A DNA stretch of 64,000 bases, taken from positions 682,001 through 746,000 of the forward strand of contig OZ271856.1 in NCBI GenBank assembly GCA_965601975.1. Direction: 5' to 3'. Each line of letters opens with the position of its first letter. The first letter of the stretch is position 1. Made by a program: the position numbers and the translations under genes. The stretch comes from JANQIO01 sp965601975. Lineage in GTDB: Bacteria > Pseudomonadota > Gammaproteobacteria > Pseudomonadales > Halieaceae. This document shows, piece after piece, positions 61,466-64,000 of the stretch. Below the pieces are notes generated by a model, which ran no database searches, was not told where the DNA came from, and worked only from the letters and a program-made list of their open reading frames with translations.

Positions 61466-62349
61466 AGCGAACCGTCCCTGGGGCGGTTATCGAACTGCGG
61501 CGGCGTCGGCTTGTCGAACAGGCCAAAAGACGCGCTGTTGATCCATGAACGCTCGAGGCCCTCGGCCGTGTAGCTGCTGATGAACTTGCCGTTGTCATCC
61601 ACTGCCGGGTGATCGGGATAGTTAAGCACCAGTACGTCCAGGGAGTCCTGGGCCAGTTCATCCAGCCCCAGCAGTATGTAGCCCTGCACCATCACCGCGA
61701 GACCGTCTGCCACCGCCGGCGACTGCGGGAAGTTCTCCACCACGTAGCGTCCGCGGTTGACGGCGGCTACAAACGCGCCGCGGCGGAAATAGTAATTGGC
61801 CACGTTGATCTCGGCGCGAGCCAGCAGGTTGCGAAGGTGGACCATGCGCGCGCGGGCATCGGGCGCGTAGGGGCTGTCCGGGAAGCGCGCCAGCAGCTGG
61901 GCAAACTCCGCGAACGCCTCCTGGGCGTAGCCGGTATCCCGGTTGGTCTTGTCCCGCGGCACCCAGCGATCCAGCAGGCCTTCATCCTGGGTGTAGGCCG
62001 CCAGGCCCTTCATGTAGAAGGCGTAGTCCACGTTGGGGTGCTGTGGGTGCAGGCGAATGAAACGGTCTGCCGCTTCGATGGCCGCTTCCGGCTCGTAGTT
62101 GTTGTAGTGGGCGTAGATCAGTTCCAGCTGCGCCTGCTCCGCATAGCGCCCAAAGGGATACCGCGACTCCAGCAGCTGCAGCGCCCGGACCGCGAGATCG
62201 AAGTTCTTGCTGCGCAGGTAGTTCTGCGCCTCCTGGTAGAGCTCATACTCCGAGGAGTTTGCTCCCGGCGGCAGGTCCAGTTCTTCATTGCTGGAACAGG
62301 CGGCCAGGGCGGCCAGCGTCAGGGCCAGGCAGAGAGTGCGTGCTAACAT
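61462..62349 (-). CDS. bamD: outer-membrane assembly lipoprotein BamD
   Basis: 295 residues. Lipobox LAACSSNEE with Cys 18. Five TPR-like helical repeats: SSEYELYQEAQNYLRSKNFD, AIEAADRFIRLHPQHPNVDY, YMKGLAAY, and RDTGYAQEAFAEFAQLLARF. It is the essential Bam-complex lipoprotein that inserts outer-membrane proteins with BamA. It is divergent from rluD, the usual arrangement in gammaproteobacteria. Slightly longer at the C-terminus than E. coli BamD (245). Confidence 0.96.
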   Translation of the reverse strand: MLARTLCLALTLAALAACSSNEELDLPPGANSSEYELYQEAQNYLRSKNFDLAVRALQLLESRYPFGRYAEQAQLELIYAHYNNYEPEAAIEAADRFIRLHPQHPNVDYAFYMKGLAAYTQDEGLLDRWVPRDKTNRDTGYAQEAFAEFAQLLARFPDSPYAPDARARMVHLRNLLARAEINVANYYFRRGAFVAAVNRGRYVVENFPQSPAVADGLAVMVQGYILLGLDELAQDSLDVLVLNYPDHPAVDDNGKFISSYTAEGLERSWINSASFGLFDKPTPPQFDNRPRDGSL

Positions 62350-62405
62350 GTTGATTTTGGCTGTTTTCGAGCCGCGTATTTAATCACAGGAGCCCCCTCA
62401 CCGCC

Positions 62406-63365
62406 ATGCCGGAGCGTGTCGAACAGCAGGCTGAAGTCGCCGAGTCACAGCACGGCAAGCGGCTCGACCAGGTCGCTGCGGAGCTGTTTCCGGACTTCTC
62501 CCGCGCCCGCCTGCAGGCCTGGATTCGCAGCGGGGATCTGCGCTCCGACGGCGAGCAGATGCGGCCCCGTGACAAGGTCAATGCAGGCGCCCAGCTGACG
62601 CTGGCGGCAGAGCTCGAGGACGAGGTCAGCTGGCAGGGCGAGGATATCGCGCTGGATGTGCTGCACGAGGATGCAGACATCATTGTGCTCAACAAGCCCG
62701 CGCGGCTGGTCGTCCACCCCGCGGCCGGCAATCGGGACGGCACGCTGGTGAACGCCTTGCTGCACGCCTACCCGGAGCTTGCGTCCCTGCCGCGAGCCGG
62801 CATCGTGCACCGGCTGGACAAGGACACCTCGGGGCTCATGGTGGTTGCGCGCTCGCTGAGGGCCCATACACAGCTGGTGGAGCAATTGCAGGCCCGCAGC
62901 GTGAGCCGGGAATACGCGGCGGTCTGCATCGGCGCCATGACCGGCGGCGGCACCATCGATGCGCCCATTGGCCGCCATCCGCGGGCTCGGAAAAAGATGG
63001 CGGTCGTCGCAGCGGGCGGCAAACCCGCGATCACCCACTATCGGGTGGAAGAACGCTTCGAGCATCACACACTGGTGGCGGTGAACCTGGAAACCGGGCG
63101 AACCCACCAGATTCGCGTGCATATGGCACACCGCCACTATCCCCTGGTGGGGGATCCCCAGTATGGGGGCCGGCCGAGATTGCCGGCGGGGGCGGACCCC
63201 GAGCTGGTCGATGCGTTGCGCGGCTTTTCTCGGCAGGCACTGCATGCGCGAAGGCTTGGCCTGCAGCATCCCGGGGACGGCCGGGATTGCGAGTGGTCGG
63301 TACCGCTGCCGCAGGACATGCTGTCGCTGCTGGATTGCCTGCGGCGGCTGGATCCGCCCTCATGA
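62406..63365 (+). CDS. rluD: 23S rRNA pseudouridine synthase RluD
   Basis: 319 residues. N-terminal S4 RNA-binding domain (GKRLDQVAAELFPDFSRARL), then the catalytic GIVHRLDKDTSGLMVVARSL with Asp near 138, and ETGRTHQIRVHMAHRHYPLV. It modifies U1911, U1915 and U1917 of 23S rRNA in E. coli. RBS CAGGAG upstream, in the 56-bp gap divergent from bamD. Overlaps pgeF by ATGA. Confidence 0.96.
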   Translation: MPERVEQQAEVAESQHGKRLDQVAAELFPDFSRARLQAWIRSGDLRSDGEQMRPRDKVNAGAQLTLAAELEDEVSWQGEDIALDVLHEDADIIVLNKPARLVVHPAAGNRDGTLVNALLHAYPELASLPRAGIVHRLDKDTSGLMVVARSLRAHTQLVEQLQARSVSREYAAVCIGAMTGGGTIDAPIGRHPRARKKMAVVAAGGKPAITHYRVEERFEHHTLVAVNLETGRTHQIRVHMAHRHYPLVGDPQYGGRPRLPAGADPELVDALRGFSRQALHARRLGLQHPGDGRDCEWSVPLPQDMLSLLDCLRRLDPPS

Positions 63366-64000
63366 GCCTGGTCTGGCCGCAATGGCCCGCGCCCATCGGT
63401 GTCGTCGCCTACACGACAACCCGTGAAACATCGGAAGATACCCGCCCGCCACAGCTGGCAGGCGCGATCCTGCCGCGCATTCGACAGGTGCACGGCGCTA
63501 CGGTCCTCGTGGCAGATCGTCTGGTCGGGGAACTGGAGGCGGATGCGCTGATTACCACCGCCTCGGGGATCGGCTGCCGGGTAGTGACCGCGGACTGCCT
63601 GCCCATCCTGCTCTGTCATCGTGAAGGTGAAGAAATCGGTGCGGTACACGCCGGCTGGCGCGGACTGGCCGCGGGCGTGCTGGAGGCCGCTCTCGATGCC
63701 ATGCAAAGCCAACCGGAGTCGCTGCTGGCCTGGATCGGCCCTTCCATCAGCCAGGCCTGCTATGAAGTGGGAGGCGAGGTCAGGGAAGCCTTCCTGGCGT
63801 CGGCGCCGGCAGAGCTGCGGGCGCTGTTGGACGCCTGCTTCGCGCCCCGCGACGACAAATTCCTCGCCGACCTGGCGGGTCTCGCCCGCGTAAAACTGGC
63901 GGCTGCGGGGGTTCTACAGGTCTATGGGGGTGAGCTCTGCACCTACTCCGATGAGACGCGATTTCACTCCTGGCGGCGGGATGGCGAGGCCGCGGGCCGC
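63362..64000 (+). CDS. pgeF: purine nucleoside phosphorylase, YfiH/PgeF type (3' end cut by window)
   Basis: 213 codons without stop to the end of the window, so the C-terminus (roughly 25-35 residues by family length) is missing. Start ATG 63362 overlaps the rluD stop. Motifs: IRQVHGATV, TADCLPILLCHREG, VHAGWRGLAAGVLEA with zinc-binding His and Cys, GPSISQACYEVGGEVREAF, and ELCTYSDETRFHSWRRDG. This family (formerly multicopper polyphenol oxidase, laccase-like) acts on purine nucleosides, and YfiH has been linked to peptidoglycan precursor fidelity. Position after rluD is conserved. Confidence 0.93.
   Translation, partial: MSLVWPQWPAPIGVVAYTTTRETSEDTRPPQLAGAILPRIRQVHGATVLVADRLVGELEADALITTASGIGCRVVTADCLPILLCHREGEEIGAVHAGWRGLAAGVLEAALDAMQSQPESLLAWIGPSISQACYEVGGEVREAFLASAPAELRALLDACFAPRDDKFLADLAGLARVKLAAAGVLQVYGGELCTYSDETRFHSWRRDGEAAGR

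Overview
The window is a dense, GC-rich (about 60% or more by eye) chromosomal stretch of a gammaproteobacterium. The order murJ-ribF-ileS-lspA-fkpB-ispH followed by fimT-pilV-pilW-pilX-pilY1-pilE and pilS/pilR is the Pseudomonas-type arrangement. The overall gene mix, together with a type II secretion operon and several sulfotransferases, suggests a marine lineage such as Halieaceae (OM60/NOR5). That family-level guess comes from recollection of gene content, not from a search. There are no tRNA or rRNA genes, CRISPR arrays, transposases or phage genes. Start codons were chosen from ribosome-binding sites and from stop/start overlaps; many genes overlap by ATGA or TGATG.

Region 1 (14-13.6 kb). 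A TPR-sulfotransferase gene is followed by an eleven-gene type II secretion operon in the order gspE-F-G-H-I-J-K-L-M-N/C-D. This is the Xanthomonas xps order. After a gene-free leader of about 500 bp comes a strongly terminated gene for an exported, Thr/Asp/Ala-rich protein of S-layer-like character, a candidate secretion substrate.

Region 2 (13.7-28.1 kb) is a surface-glycan or glycoprotein island. It holds four GT4 glycosyltransferases, a large two-domain glycosyltransferase, a DPM1-like GT2 with a DUF2304 partner, a TMTC-like membrane protein with TPRs, a hexapeptide acyltransferase, one plain sulfotransferase and one fused to a long coiled coil, and an AmpG-type permease. Together with region 1 it could make a sulfated glycan or decorate an exported protein. 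This is inference.

Region 3 (28.1-41.8 kb) is housekeeping: an alkyltransferase-like DNA repair protein, an SDR oxidoreductase, fxsA, groES-groEL, sodB, a PuuD-like membrane protein, a coiled-coil membrane protein, class I fumarase, exonuclease I, pyrB, nudF, thpR and murJ. The groES upstream region has a sigma-70-like promoter abutting a perfect CIRCE operator, plus a sigma-32-like promoter. Between groEL and sodB lie two large palindromic elements. They share a core of about 70 bp in opposite orientations, with a covarying hairpin, and have unrelated but internally complementary arms. They are the most unusual non-coding structure in the window.

Region 4 (41.9-59.7 kb): ribF-ileS-lspA-fkpB-ispH, then the minor pilin operon with a 1596-residue PilY1. 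Its von Willebrand A domain is interrupted by three tandem beta-rich repeats. A small secreted protein, an orphan FimT/GspH-like pseudopilin on the other strand, and pilS-pilR follow. Region 5 (59.8-64 kb): nadE, bamD, rluD and a pgeF gene that runs off the window end.
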